64,000 bases of DNA from CAVSUR01 sp963731285 (GTDB lineage Bacteria; Actinomycetota; Actinomycetes; Streptosporangiales; Streptosporangiaceae). Shown one piece after another: positions 36,687 to 44,514 of this stretch; positions within the stretch are counted from its first letter, which is position 1; every line of letters begins with the position of its first letter. Under the pieces are notes generated by a model. It had not been told where the DNA came from. It saw nothing but the letters and a program-made list of their open reading frames with translations, and ran no database searches. A program made the position numbers and the translations under genes. The stretch spans positions 496,001 through 560,000 of the forward strand of contig CAVSUR010000011.1 of the NCBI GenBank assembly GCA_963731285.1, given 5' to 3'.

Positions 36687-36868
36687 CGGGCAACGCAGCT
36701 CCGGCCAGCTATCTGGACGCGGCCGGCTGGCTCCTGCTCGTTGCCGGGCCCTTGGCCCTAGTATTCCGGCGGCGGTGGCCGGTCGCCGTGGGCGGCCTTC
36801 AACCGGGAACTGCTCCGCTTCCTCACCTGAACGGCACCTGTCTCAACCCGGCTGACGACCCTCCTTAG
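36668..36868 (+). pseudogene. Possible remnant of a membrane sensor (histidine kinase-like N-terminus)
   Basis: Between stop codons, one frame reads SYLDAAGWLLLVAGPLALVF followed by RRRWPVAV, a pattern typical of the first membrane helices of actinobacterial two-component sensor kinases. It lacks a start codon and stops at TAG 36866. No kinase core is present. The rest of the 36448-37040 gap holds only the palindrome and hairpin listed. This is weak evidence and may be chance. Confidence 0.25.
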
Positions 36869-37040
36869 GCTGGACCTCCCGGAGGCAGGGACCATCACGT
36901 CGGCTGGCTCGCGGTGCCGCCGGCAGGGACGCCAGGTGGCGCGTGCCCGGTTCGCGCGCCTGCGCGTTAGCCGGGGACAGCCCCTGCCTGCGGCCGCCCC
37001 CGCAGGCGAAGCGTCCCGTCCGCGCCCGCCGGGCCCGCGC

Positions 37041-37319
37041 TCAGCTCAGCGCGCTGATGCGCTCCGCCAGGGCGAAGTCCGCAGCCGTGAGCCCGCCCGC
37101 CGAGTGCGTCGACAAGGTCAGGGTGACCTTGTTCCACTCGATCAGGATGTCCGGATGATGGCCGGCGGCTTCCGCGAGATAGGCCACCGCGCCCACGAAC
37201 AGCAGCGCGTCGCGGAAGTCCTGCCGGGTGACCGCGGCGGTGATGGCGTCGCCTGCCTGCTGCCAGCCGGGCAGGCCGGCCAGCCGTGTGCTGATCTCGT
37301 CTGCGGAGAGCAGGTCCAT
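37041..37319 (-). CDS. 4a-hydroxytetrahydrobiopterin dehydratase (pterin-4a-carbinolamine dehydratase)
   Basis: A 92-residue protein of the PCD/DCoH family, which dehydrates 4a-hydroxy-tetrahydropterin after aromatic amino acid hydroxylation. The motif EAAGHHPDILIEWNKVTLTL (H-H-P-D...W-N-x-V) carries the catalytic histidines. Length is normal. GGAGG lies just before ATG 37319. It is divergent from gcvT; a role as pterin recycler or moonlighting regulator cannot be separated from sequence. Confidence 0.92.
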   Translation of the reverse strand: MDLLSADEISTRLAGLPGWQQAGDAITAAVTRQDFRDALLFVGAVAYLAEAAGHHPDILIEWNKVTLTLSTHSAGGLTAADFALAERISALS

Positions 37320-37489
37320 GGCCTCCGGGGTATCACAGCCGCCGGCGCCCCGGCCACCAGGCGCCGGCCGCGCGCCGCGCAGCGCGGCGAGAGGCCGGAA
37401 GATCGCCGCAAGGGACCCGCTGCCGCCCGGGCGGCGTCGGTAGGCTGGCTGCGGACCGGGGTCGAAACCTCATCGTGGAGGTGCTGGCA

Positions 37490-38663
37490 GTGACAGATCC
37501 GCAAGCCTCGGAACCGCGGCACACGCCCCTGACCGCGATTCACACCGAGCTCGGCGCGACCCTCACCGACTTTGCCGGCTGGCTGATGCCGCTGCGTTAC
37601 GGCAGCGAGACGGCGGAGCACCAGGCGGTCCGCGGCGCGGCCGGCCTGTTCGACCTGTCGCACATGGGCGAGCTGGCCGTCGCCGGCCCGGAGGCAGCCG
37701 CGGTGCTCGACTATGCCCTGGTCGGGCAGCTGTCCGCGCTCCGCCCGGGCCGGGCCCGGTACACGATGATCTGCGCGGACGACGGCGGCGTGCTCGACGA
37801 CCTGATCGTCTACCGGCTGGCCGGCACCGAGTTCCTGGTGGTCGCGAATGCGGCCAACACCGACGTGGTGTTCCGCGCGCTGCGCGAGCGCGCGGACGGC
37901 CGGGACGCGGAGGTGACCGACCGGACCGCCGACTACGCGCTGATCGCCGTGCAGGGGCCGAGGGCGGCCCGCATCCTGGCCCCGCTCACCGACGTCAGCC
38001 TCGACGAGGTCAGGTACTACGCCAGCTACCCGGGCAGCGTGGCCGCCTGCCCGGTGCTGCTCGCCCGCACCGGCTACACCGGCGAAGACGGGTTCGAGAT
38101 CTTCGCCGAGCCCGGGCACGCGCAGCGTATCTGGACCGGGCTGCTGCGGGCCGGGGCGAACAGCGGGCTGATCCCGGCCGGCCTCGCTGCCCGCGACACC
38201 CTGCGGCTTGAGGCCGGCATGCCCCTGTACGGCAGCGAGCTGAGCCGCGGCGTCACCCCGTTCGACGCCGGCCTCGGCCGGATCGTCAAGCTGGACAAGC
38301 CGGGCGACTTCGTCGGCCGGGCGGCGCTGGCCCGGCGCGCTGTGGCCGAGCCCGAGCGCATCCTGGTCGGCCTGACCGGGCAGTCGCGCCGGGTGCCGCG
38401 GCATGACTACGCGGTGCTATGGGACGGCGTGCCCTGCGGCCGGGTCACCAGCGGGGCGCCGTCGCCCACCCTGGGCGCGCCGATCGCGATGGCCTACGTG
38501 CGGCCCGAGGTGGCGCAGCAGGCGGACGGGGCGGACGGCACGGACAGCTCGCCCGGGCGGCTCGCGGTGGACGTGCGCGGCCGGCGCCGAGCCCGCAGTT
38601 CTCACGCCGCTGCCGTTCTACCGCGGCTGCTCGACCCCCGCCCGCATAATTGATCACTCATAG
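37490..38663 (+). CDS. gcvT: Glycine cleavage system T protein (aminomethyltransferase), C-terminal frameshift
   Basis: GcvT transfers the methylene unit of glycine from lipoyl-GcvH to tetrahydrofolate. Visible: DFAGWLMPLRYG, AGLFDLSHMGEL, ARTGYTGEDGFEIF, GLAARDTLRLEAGMPLYG, GLGRIVKLDKPGDFVGR. The usual end AEPAVLTPLPFYRG is only read after a one-base change near 38585, giving a stop at 38663; uncorrected, the frame ends at 38653 with an unrelated tail. I start at GTG 37490 because GGAGGT lies 7 nt before it. A TAGGCT at about 37440 could be the -10. gcvH follows at once. Confidence 0.9.
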
Positions 38664-38692
38664 TTCCGTCGCCCATAGGAGGGCCCCCTGAC

Positions 38693-39076
38693 ATGAGCGT
38701 TCCCGATGAGCTGCAGTACACCCCCGAGCACGAGTGGGTGGCCATCAGCGGCTCCACCGCGACGGTCGGCATCACCGACCACGCCCAGAGCGCGCTGGGC
38801 GACGTGGTCTACGTCTCCATGCCGACCCCGGGCGCAAAGGTCACCGCGGGCGAGCCGTGCGGCGAGGTGGAATCCACCAAATCGGTCAGCGACATCTACG
38901 CGCCCGTCGATGGCGAGGTCGCCGAGGTTAACAGCGAGATCGACGACGACCCGGGGCTGATCAACTCCGACCCGTACGGCGCGGGCTGGCTGTTCAAGGT
39001 CAGCGTGGCCGACGAGGATCCCCCCGGGCTGCTGTCCGCCGCCGAGTACACGGCGCTGACCAAGAGCGGAGAGTAA
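38693..39076 (+). CDS. gcvH: Glycine cleavage system H protein
   Basis: The lipoyl carrier that shuttles aminomethyl between P and T proteins. 127 residues. The lipoylated lysine is Lys63 in GEVESTKSVSDIYAP; PEHEWV and GITDHAQSALGDVVYV are family hallmarks. A strong AGGAGGG precedes ATG 38693. It is 29 bp after gcvT and cotranscribed. The P protein (gcvP) is not in this window. Confidence 0.95.
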   Translation: MSVPDELQYTPEHEWVAISGSTATVGITDHAQSALGDVVYVSMPTPGAKVTAGEPCGEVESTKSVSDIYAPVDGEVAEVNSEIDDDPGLINSDPYGAGWLFKVSVADEDPPGLLSAAEYTALTKSGE

Positions 39077-39119
39077 GACCGCGGGGCGCAGTGAGAACAC
39101 GGCGAGCCAGTACTGCCAT

Positions 39120-39144
39120 CGGCAGCCTGCGGGCCCGGCTGCCG
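39120..39144. terminator. Hairpin between convergent gcvH and DUF3618 genes
   Basis: An 8-bp perfect stem CGGCAGCC/GGCTGCCG (39120-39127 with 39137-39144) and a 9-nt loop lie 44 nt after gcvH and 6 nt after the DUF3618 stop. Confidence 0.65.
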
Positions 39145-39149
39145 CCGTG

Positions 39150-39443
39150 CTAGCGGCGGCGCTTGCCCCAGATGCGCCAGATCACCGCGGCGACCACGAC
39201 CAGGCCAACCGCCGCGGCGCCCAGCTGCACCTCGGGGCGGCGGAGCTGCTCCTGGGCGCGCTCGCGCAGCTTGAGGGCGTTGTGCGCGGGGCTGAGCCGC
39301 TCGGCCAGAACATCGATGGTGGCGGCCAGGTCCTGCCGGGTCCGCTCGATCTCGGCGACGATCGCGTCCGGCTCGGCCTGGACCACGCGTCCTTCTACCG
39401 CGCCGTCCTGGCCTGGCTGCACTGCGCGGTCCTGCTCGGCCAT
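39150..39443 (-). CDS. DUF3618 small membrane protein
   Basis: About 97 residues. A charged helical part (IVAEIERTRQDLAATIDVLA, ERLSPAHNALKLRERAQEQL) is followed by one C-terminal membrane helix (LGAAAVGLVVVAAVIWRIWG) and a basic end KRRR. This matches DUF3618, a widespread actinobacterial family without known function, often near phage-holin-like superfamily III genes. ATG 39443 (MAEQDRAV) has GGAAG upstream; the longer frame from 39482 is unlikely. Confidence 0.8.
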   Translation of the reverse strand: MAEQDRAVQPGQDGAVEGRVVQAEPDAIVAEIERTRQDLAATIDVLAERLSPAHNALKLRERAQEQLRRPEVQLGAAAVGLVVVAAVIWRIWGKRRR

Positions 39444-39631
39444 CACACGCTTCCCTTCTGTGCCGCCGCGCCCAGGCGTCACGAACTGCGCCTAGTGTTC
39501 CAGGCGGCCGGGAGTTCCGCACAGCCGACAGGCCGCTTGACGCTCTCGGGCCCCGCCCGGCCCAGCTGCGGACGTGGCCGGCTCCGGCTCGCCCGTAAGC
39601 CGGCCGCGGGCCTGGTACATAGGATGCGGGC

Positions 39632-40315
39632 ATGGCGGTGCGGGCGGTGATCTTCGACTGGGGCGGGACGCTGACCCCCTGGCATACAGTCGATCTCGCC
39701 GGGCTGTGGAGCGGGATATGCGCGCAGCATTACCCGGACGGGACGCATGCGGACATCGCCCAGGCGATCTTCGCCGCCGAGCGGGAGCTGTGGCGGGCCG
39801 CCGAGGCCGAGCACCGCAGCGCGACTATCTACCAGGTGCTCGACCAGGCCGGGGTTTCCGTCACCGACGAGTTCCTGGCCAGCTACGTGCAGGCCTGGGA
39901 GCCGCACACGTTCACCGATCCGGAGGCGGCGGACGTGCTGCGATCGCTCCGCGGCCGGCAGATCAAGATCGGCGTGCTCTCGAACACCATGTGGCCGCGC
40001 AGCTGGCACGAGGAAGTATTCCGCCGGGACGGGGTCGCGGACCTGATCGACGGGGCCGTTTACACCAGCGAGATCGAGTGGACCAAGCCGCATCCGGAGG
40101 CATTCCGCGCGGTGATGGCCGCGATCGGGGTGAGCGACCCGGCGAGCTGCGTGTTCGTGGGCGACCGGCCGTTCGACGACGTGCACGGCGCCAAGCGCGC
40201 GGGCATGCGGGCGGTGCTCATCGGCAACAGCGAGGTGCCCGCGTACGCGAATGCCGCGCCGGACGCGGTGATTTCCCGGCTGTCGGAGCTTCAGCCACTG
40301 ATCGACGCGTGGTAA
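39632..40315 (+). CDS. HAD-family hydrolase
   Basis: A 227-residue HAD phosphatase/haloacid dehalogenase-like protein. Motif I is FDWGGTLTPW, with Asp at the nucleophile position but Trp-Gly where D-x-D-x-T is usual, so the general acid/base Asp is missing; many HAD proteins annotated like this still have the fold. Motif II Ser/Thr is VLSNTMWP, Lys is TKPHPEAF and motif IV is VFVGDRPFDDVHGA. TAGGAT lies 6 nt before ATG 39632, suggesting a leaderless message. Its end overlaps the next gene, which is convergent. Confidence 0.83.
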   Translation: MAVRAVIFDWGGTLTPWHTVDLAGLWSGICAQHYPDGTHADIAQAIFAAERELWRAAEAEHRSATIYQVLDQAGVSVTDEFLASYVQAWEPHTFTDPEAADVLRSLRGRQIKIGVLSNTMWPRSWHEEVFRRDGVADLIDGAVYTSEIEWTKPHPEAFRAVMAAIGVSDPASCVFVGDRPFDDVHGAKRAGMRAVLIGNSEVPAYANAAPDAVISRLSELQPLIDAW

Positions 40316-40914
40316 CGCGCGAACCAGGCCGGGAACTGCGCCAGTGAGCCGAGCACGACCCCGGCTCCGGCCGCGGCCAGCGCGGCGGCGCTGAACGAGC
40401 CGGTCGGCACGCCGACCGGGCAGGCGCCTGCGGCTGCGGCGGCAGCCATGTCGGCCGGGGTGTCCCCGACGTAGACGACCGCGCCGATGCCCGCGAGCAC
40501 GGCGGCCTTCTCCGGCCCGTGCACGTGCGTGAACAGCTCGTCCGCCGCCAGCCCGGCCGCGTCAAGGCTGGGCCCGACCGACACCGGGTGCTTGGCGGTG
40601 ACGATGACCGCGCGCTCCCCCGCTCCGCGGACCGCCTCGATCGCCGCGTGCGCCCCCGGCAGCGCGGTGGTCAGCTGCGGGGCGAGCCGCACGTAGTGCC
40701 GCCGGTACGCCTGCGCCGCGCACTCGACCTGGGCGGCGGGAAACCAGAAGGCCGCCTCGTCCTCCAGCTTGATGCCCATCCGGGTGTCCACGGCGGCGAG
40801 GTCGATGCGGGCGCCGGTCTCGGCCGCGACCGCCTTCCAGGCGGCCATGATGGCCGGGCGGGAGTCGATGAGCGTCAGGTCCAGGTCGAATCCCACCGGC
40901 CCGGCTGCGCTCAT
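40291..40914 (-). CDS. HAD-family phosphatase (phosphoglycolate phosphatase-like)
   Basis: About 207 residues. Motif I is FDLDLTLIDSRP (D-x-D-x-T), cap helices follow, motif II is AVIVTAKHP (Thr), Lys is in GPEKAAVL, and motif III/IV is VVYVGDTPADMAAA. It is shaped like phosphoglycolate phosphatase or pyrophosphatase PpaX, but the substrate is unknown. ATG 40914 (MSAAGPVGF) is used; GGAGG is unusually close to it. It overlaps the neighbouring HAD gene by 25 bp tail to tail. Confidence 0.83.
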   Translation of the reverse strand: MSAAGPVGFDLDLTLIDSRPAIMAAWKAVAAETGARIDLAAVDTRMGIKLEDEAAFWFPAAQVECAAQAYRRHYVRLAPQLTTALPGAHAAIEAVRGAGERAVIVTAKHPVSVGPSLDAAGLAADELFTHVHGPEKAAVLAGIGAVVYVGDTPADMAAAAAAGACPVGVPTGSFSAAALAAAGAGVVLGSLAQFPAWFARYHASISG

Positions 40915-41027
40915 GCCTCCGATTGTCGCCGGCCGGGCAGGCCCGCGTGGTCCAGCGTCAGGACACGCAGGTTTGATCACCGCCGGGCAACGTCCGTCAG
41001 CCAGGGCTTGCGCAACGACCAAGCTGT

Positions 41028-41042
41028 TAGTGGGGCCGGTGG
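41028..41042. repeat. Left copy of 15-bp target duplication flanking the IS
   Basis: TAGTGGGGCCGGTGG is identical to 42382-42396, which overlaps the tRNA 3' end. It directly abuts the left inverted repeat of the IS. Confidence 0.75.
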
Positions 41043-41069
41043 TGTCCAGCCTCAAGACATTGAGGACAG
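41043..41069 (+). repeat. Left terminal inverted repeat, outer copy; second copy at 41072-41091
   Basis: CTCAAGACATTGAGGACAG occurs twice in tandem, at 41051-41069 and 41075-41093, 24 bp apart. It matches the complement of the right end (42356-42380, TGTGATGTCGCAGGACATCG and on). The outer copy is the one adjacent to the target duplication. Confidence 0.65.
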
Positions 41070-41145
41070 GGTGTCTCAAGACATTGAGGACAGTAGCCCG
41101 GCGTGGCGGAGGGGCTAGCGGCCGACCAGCCAGAACGCTCGCCGG

Positions 41146-42336
41146 ATGTCGAGAGCGCGCTTGGTCATCACTGCCGTCACTGTCGAGAAGCGCCCGGTCA
41201 GCGAGGTTGCCCGCAGTTACGGGGTTGCCCGGTCCTGGATCTACACCCTGCTTGCCCGGTACCGGGCTGAAGGGGACGCCGCGTTGGAGCCGCGGTCCCG
41301 CCGCCCGAGGACCTCGCCACGGGCGATCAGCGCGGACACGGCGGACCTGATCGTCCGGTTCCGCAAGGAGCTCACCGGTCAGGGCATGGACGCCGGTCCC
41401 GTGACCATCGCCTGGCACCTTGAGCACCATCACCAGGCCCGGGTATCACCAGCGACCATCAGCCGGCACCTGACCAGGCGCGGCCTGATCGCCCCTGAGC
41501 CGAAGAAGCGCCCGAAGTCCTCCTACCTCAGATTCCAGGCCGACCAGCCCAATGAGCGCTGGCAGGCCGACTTCACCCATTACCCGCTAGCAAACGGAGC
41601 CGGCACCGAGATCCTGACCTGGCTCGATGACCACTCCCGGTACGCCCTGTCGGTCACCGCACACCAGCGGATCACCGGCCCGATCGTGCTCACCGCCTTC
41701 CAGGCCGCCATCACCGCGCACGGCGCCCCCGCCTCCACTTTGACGGACAACGGCATGGTGTTCACCACCAGGCTGTCCGGCGGTAAAGGCGGCCGCAACG
41801 GCCTCGAGCACGAGCTGCGCCGCCTGGGCATCCGGCAGAAGAACGGCAAGCCGAACCACCCGCAGACCCAGGGCAAAGTAGAACGATTTCAGCAGACCAT
41901 GAAGAAATGGCTCGCCGCCCAGCCCCGCCAGCCCGCCACCATCACCGAGCTGCAAGCACTGCTCGGCCAGTTCACCACCATCTACAACCACCAGCGGCCG
42001 CACCGCTCCCTGCCCCGCCGACAGACCCCCGCGGCCGCCTATGCCACCCGGCCCAAAGCCGCCCCCGGCAACCGCGACGCCGACACCCACGACCGCGTCC
42101 GCACCGACAGGATCTGGGCCGTCGGCACCGTCACCCTCCGCCACGCCGGCAAGCTCCACCACATCGGCGTCGGCCGCGCTCACGCCGGAACCGAGGTCCT
42201 CATCCTCACCCAGGACCTGCATATCCGGATCATCAGCAAGACAACCGGCGAGCTCCTCCGCGAGCTGACCCTCGACCCAGCCCGCGACTACCAGCCCACC
42301 GGACGGCCACCAGGCCCCAGACGACGCACGCCCTAA
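41146..42336 (+). CDS. IS481-family transposase (DDE)
   Basis: A 396-residue transposase with an N-terminal helix-turn-helix (PVSEVARSYGVARSWIYTLL) and an rve integrase core. The likely catalytic triad is Asp142 (WQADFTHY), Asp201 (TLTDNGMVF) and Glu246 (GKVERFQQ). YNHQRPHRSL is the usual motif after the triad. The frame is full length and uninterrupted, unlike several host genes. The start at 41146 is uncertain; no good ribosome site is visible. Confidence 0.9.
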   Translation: MSRARLVITAVTVEKRPVSEVARSYGVARSWIYTLLARYRAEGDAALEPRSRRPRTSPRAISADTADLIVRFRKELTGQGMDAGPVTIAWHLEHHHQARVSPATISRHLTRRGLIAPEPKKRPKSSYLRFQADQPNERWQADFTHYPLANGAGTEILTWLDDHSRYALSVTAHQRITGPIVLTAFQAAITAHGAPASTLTDNGMVFTTRLSGGKGGRNGLEHELRRLGIRQKNGKPNHPQTQGKVERFQQTMKKWLAAQPRQPATITELQALLGQFTTIYNHQRPHRSLPRRQTPAAAYATRPKAAPGNRDADTHDRVRTDRIWAVGTVTLRHAGKLHHIGVGRAHAGTEVLILTQDLHIRIISKTTGELLRELTLDPARDYQPTGRPPGPRRRTP

Positions 42337-42381
42337 CCCAATGTGGGTTCAGGGCGTCCTCGATGTCCTGCGACATCACAG

Positions 42382-42396
42382 TAGTGGGGCCGGTGG
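42382..42396. repeat. Right copy of 15-bp target duplication (overlaps tRNA 3' end)
   Basis: Identical to 41028-41042. On the minus strand it contains the last 12 bases of the tRNA acceptor/T-arm side plus 3 bases beyond. Confidence 0.75.
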
Positions 42397-42458
42397 GATT
42401 CGAACCCACACTGCCGCGGACCTAAACCGCGTGCCTCCTGCCGTTGGGCTACGGCCCC
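42385..42458 (-). tRNA. tRNA with UAG anticodon (Leu), short variable loop
   Basis: The 74-nt sequence folds as a cloverleaf: acceptor GGGGCCG/CGGCCCC, D arm GCC/GGC with GG in the loop, anticodon stem CGCGG/CCGCG around loop TTTAGGT, variable loop GCAGT, and T arm GTGGG-TTCGAAT-CCCAC. The discriminator is A73 and CCA is not encoded. The anticodon UAG reads CUA (leucine), yet the 5-nt variable loop is class I, not the long arm usual for tRNA-Leu. The fold is certain; charging identity is inferred. Confidence 0.85.
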
Positions 42459-42486
42459 CCGGAGGGCCCGGCCATGCCGGGCGGCC

Positions 42487-42957
42487 TCAGGCGCCCAGGT
42501 CCTTGCGCAGCCGGGCGACATGGCCGGCCGCCTTGACCCCGTAGTACGCGTGCTCAATCTTCCCGTCCGAGCCGATCACGAAGGTGGACCTGATCACGCC
42601 GGTGGTCTTCTTGCCGTACATCACCTTCTCGCCGTAGGCGCCGTAGGCGGTCAGCGCTGCGCGGTCGGGATCGGACAGCAGCGGGAAGCTCAGGCCCTCG
42701 TGCGTGGTGAACTTGGCCAGCTTGGCCGGGCTGTCGGGGGATATCCCCAGCACCGTGAGGCCGGCGTCGGCCAGCTCGTTCTTGCTGTCGCGGAAATCAC
42801 AGGCTTCCTTGGTGCAGCCGGGTGTCATGGCCGCCGGGTAAAAGTACACGATGACCCGCTGGCCGCGCAGCGAGGCCAGGCTGACGTGATTGCCCTCGGC
42901 GTCGGCCAGGTCGAAGTCAGGGGCCGGGTCACCCGGCGCCAGCCGCTTGTCGGACAC
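42487..42957 (-). CDS. bcp: Thioredoxin-dependent peroxiredoxin (Bcp/PrxQ)
   Basis: Reduces hydrogen and organic peroxides. About 156 residues. PAPDFDLADAEG at the N-terminus; the peroxidatic cysteine is in TPGCTKEACDFRD, which also supplies the second Cys five residues later, as in atypical two-Cys Bcp. GTG 42957 (VSDKRLAPG) is favoured by GGGGAG upstream over GTG/ATG 42972. It lies next to the tRNA gene. Confidence 0.93.
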   Translation of the reverse strand: MSDKRLAPGDPAPDFDLADAEGNHVSLASLRGQRVIVYFYPAAMTPGCTKEACDFRDSKNELADAGLTVLGISPDSPAKLAKFTTHEGLSFPLLSDPDRAALTAYGAYGEKVMYGKKTTGVIRSTFVIGSDGKIEHAYYGVKAAGHVARLRKDLGA

Positions 42958-42996
42958 TGCTGCTCCCCTCACCGCGTGGTCGTCATGCCTACCGTA

Positions 42997-43045
42997 CTGG
43001 CCGCTGGCCGGGTGCCACTGGCCGCTGGCCGGGTGCCACTGGCCG
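42997..43045. repeat. 21-bp tandem repeat (about 2.3 copies) between bcp and rdgB
   Basis: CTGGCCGCTGGCCGGGTGCC plus A repeats at 42997-43017 and 43018-43038, with a third partial copy running to the rdgB stop. It is noncoding, a probable slippage product. Confidence 0.6.
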
Positions 43046-43681
43046 CTAGCCGAGCACCGCGGCGATCACCGGGACCAGCGCCCGCAGCGCCCGGCCCCGG
43101 TGGCTGATCGCGTCCTTGGCCTCGGCGGTCATCTGCGCCGTGGTCAGCTCCGATGAGTCGGGCACGAAGATCGGGTCGTAGCCGAACCCGTTCGCGCCCC
43201 TGGGCTCGGCGAGCAGGCGGCCGTGCACGGTGCCCTCGGCCACGTGGTCTCGTCCGGACGGCAGCGCCAGGGCCGCCGCGCAGGCGAAGTGCGCCCCCCG
43301 GCGGCCGGGCGGCGTGTCAGCCAGCTGGTCCAGCACCAGCCGCAGGTTGCCCTGGTCGGTGGCGCCGCGGCCGGACCAGCGAGCCGACAGCACGCCGGGC
43401 ATCCCGTTGAGCGCGTCCACGCACAGCCCGGAGTCGTCGGCCACCGTCGGCAGCCCGGTGAACTCGGCGATCGCGTGCGCCTTCAGCAGCGCGTTCGCCG
43501 CGAAGGTGGCACCGGTCTCCCGGACGGCCGGAGCGCCGCGCCCGGCCAGGCTGACCAGCTCGACGGCCACCTGCCCGGCGGCCAGGATCCGGGTCAGCTC
43601 GGCAAGCTTGCCGGGGTTTGTCGTGGCGACCATCAGCCGGGCCCGGGCCGGCGCGGCAGCCTCCGGCGCGGTGCGGTCCAT
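43046..43681 (-). CDS. rdgB: dITP/XTP pyrophosphatase (RdgB/HAM1)
   Basis: Hydrolyses non-canonical purine NTPs to keep them out of DNA and RNA. 211 residues. TTNPGKLAEL at the N-terminus (substrate-binding SxNxxK variant), VADDSGLCVDALNG, ARWSG, GANGFGYDPIFVP and ISHRGRAL are all family motifs. ATG 43681 overlaps the rph stop by one base (TGATG), indicating coupled translation, the same rph-rdgB order as in M. tuberculosis Rv1340-Rv1341. Confidence 0.94.
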   Translation of the reverse strand: MDRTAPEAAAPARARLMVATTNPGKLAELTRILAAGQVAVELVSLAGRGAPAVRETGATFAANALLKAHAIAEFTGLPTVADDSGLCVDALNGMPGVLSARWSGRGATDQGNLRLVLDQLADTPPGRRGAHFACAAALALPSGRDHVAEGTVHGRLLAEPRGANGFGYDPIFVPDSSELTTAQMTAEAKDAISHRGRALRALVPVIAAVLG

Positions 43682-44409
43682 CAAGGGAGTGCCTCGGCCA
43701 GGGCCTGCTGCTGCAGGCTGGCGAGCTCGCCGCAGCCCGCGGCGGCCAGGCCCAGCAGCTCATCCAGCAGCTCCCGGTTGAACGGCTCGCGCTCGGCGGT
43801 GCCCTGGACCTCGACGAACCGGCCGTCCCCGGTGCACACGACGTTCATGTCCGTCTCGGCGTTGACGTCTTCCTCGTAGCACAGGTCCAGCCGGGGCTGC
43901 CCGTCCACGATACCGACGCTGACCGCGGCGACCGAGGCCGCCAGCGGGTTGCCCCGGCAGCGCTTGCGGTCCTGCAGCCAGCCGACCGCATCGGCCAGCG
44001 CGACGTACCCGCCGGTGATCGCGGCCGTGCGGGTACCCCCGTCGGCCTGCAGCACGTCGCAGTCGATGATTATCGTGTTCTCGCCCAGCGCCTTGGCGTC
44101 GATGCACGCCCGCAGCGACCGGCCTACCAGCCGGGAGATCTCCTGGGTGCGGCCGCCCAGCCGGCCCTTGACCGATTCCCGGTCGCTGCGGGTGTTGGTG
44201 GAGCGGGGCAGCATCGCGTACTCCGCGGTCACCCAGCCGAGGCCGCTGCCGCGCCGCCAGCGGGGCACTTCCGTGGCGACGCTGGCCGCGCACAGCACGC
44301 GGGTGGCGCCGAACTTGACCAGCACCGATCCCTCGGCGTGATCGAGCCATCCGCGGGTGATGGTGACATCGCGCAGCTGATCCGGGCGTCGCCCGTCGGG
44401 TCGGGACAT
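43681..44409 (-). CDS. rph: Ribonuclease PH
   Basis: A phosphorolytic 3'-5' exonuclease that trims tRNA 3' ends. 242 residues. RGWLDHAEGSVLVKFGATRV, LPRSTNTRSDRES, RTQEISRLVGRSLRA, IIDCDVLQADGGTRTAAITG and DLCYEEDVNAETDMNVV are diagnostic. TAAGCT 7 nt before ATG 44409 and no ribosome site suggest a leaderless transcript. It is cotranscribed with rdgB. Confidence 0.95.
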   Translation of the reverse strand: MSRPDGRRPDQLRDVTITRGWLDHAEGSVLVKFGATRVLCAASVATEVPRWRRGSGLGWVTAEYAMLPRSTNTRSDRESVKGRLGGRTQEISRLVGRSLRACIDAKALGENTIIIDCDVLQADGGTRTAAITGGYVALADAVGWLQDRKRCRGNPLAASVAAVSVGIVDGQPRLDLCYEEDVNAETDMNVVCTGDGRFVEVQGTAEREPFNRELLDELLGLAAAGCGELASLQQQALAEALP

Positions 44410-44514
44410 GCGGGCCAGCTTAGCCGTCGGCGAGGGTGCGCCGTGGCCGAGCCGACGGCCGCGGGGGTCCGGGGTCGCTCCCGGCCTGACACCGGGGTCG
44501 CCCCCCGCGGCTGC

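Larger units (their letters stand above)
41043..42380 (+). mobile_element. IS481-family insertion sequence next to a tRNA gene
   Basis: About 1.34 kb: terminal inverted repeats starting TGT at both ends, one transposase gene, and a 15-bp direct repeat on both sides. The right copy of the repeat is the 3' end of the tRNA gene, so the tRNA remains intact. The left end carries a duplicated inner repeat. The element appears complete and possibly active; only one copy is in the window. Confidence 0.85.

Noticed and set aside
37320..37489. Glycine riboswitch ahead of gcvT
   Set aside because: I looked for the conserved glycine-aptamer core in the leader and found no convincing match; the leader is short and GC-rich.
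41028..42396. Integrative element attachment sites (attL/attR) around a tRNA
   Set aside because: No integrase or cargo lies between the repeats, and their ends abut the IS inverted repeats, so a transposition target duplication explains them better.
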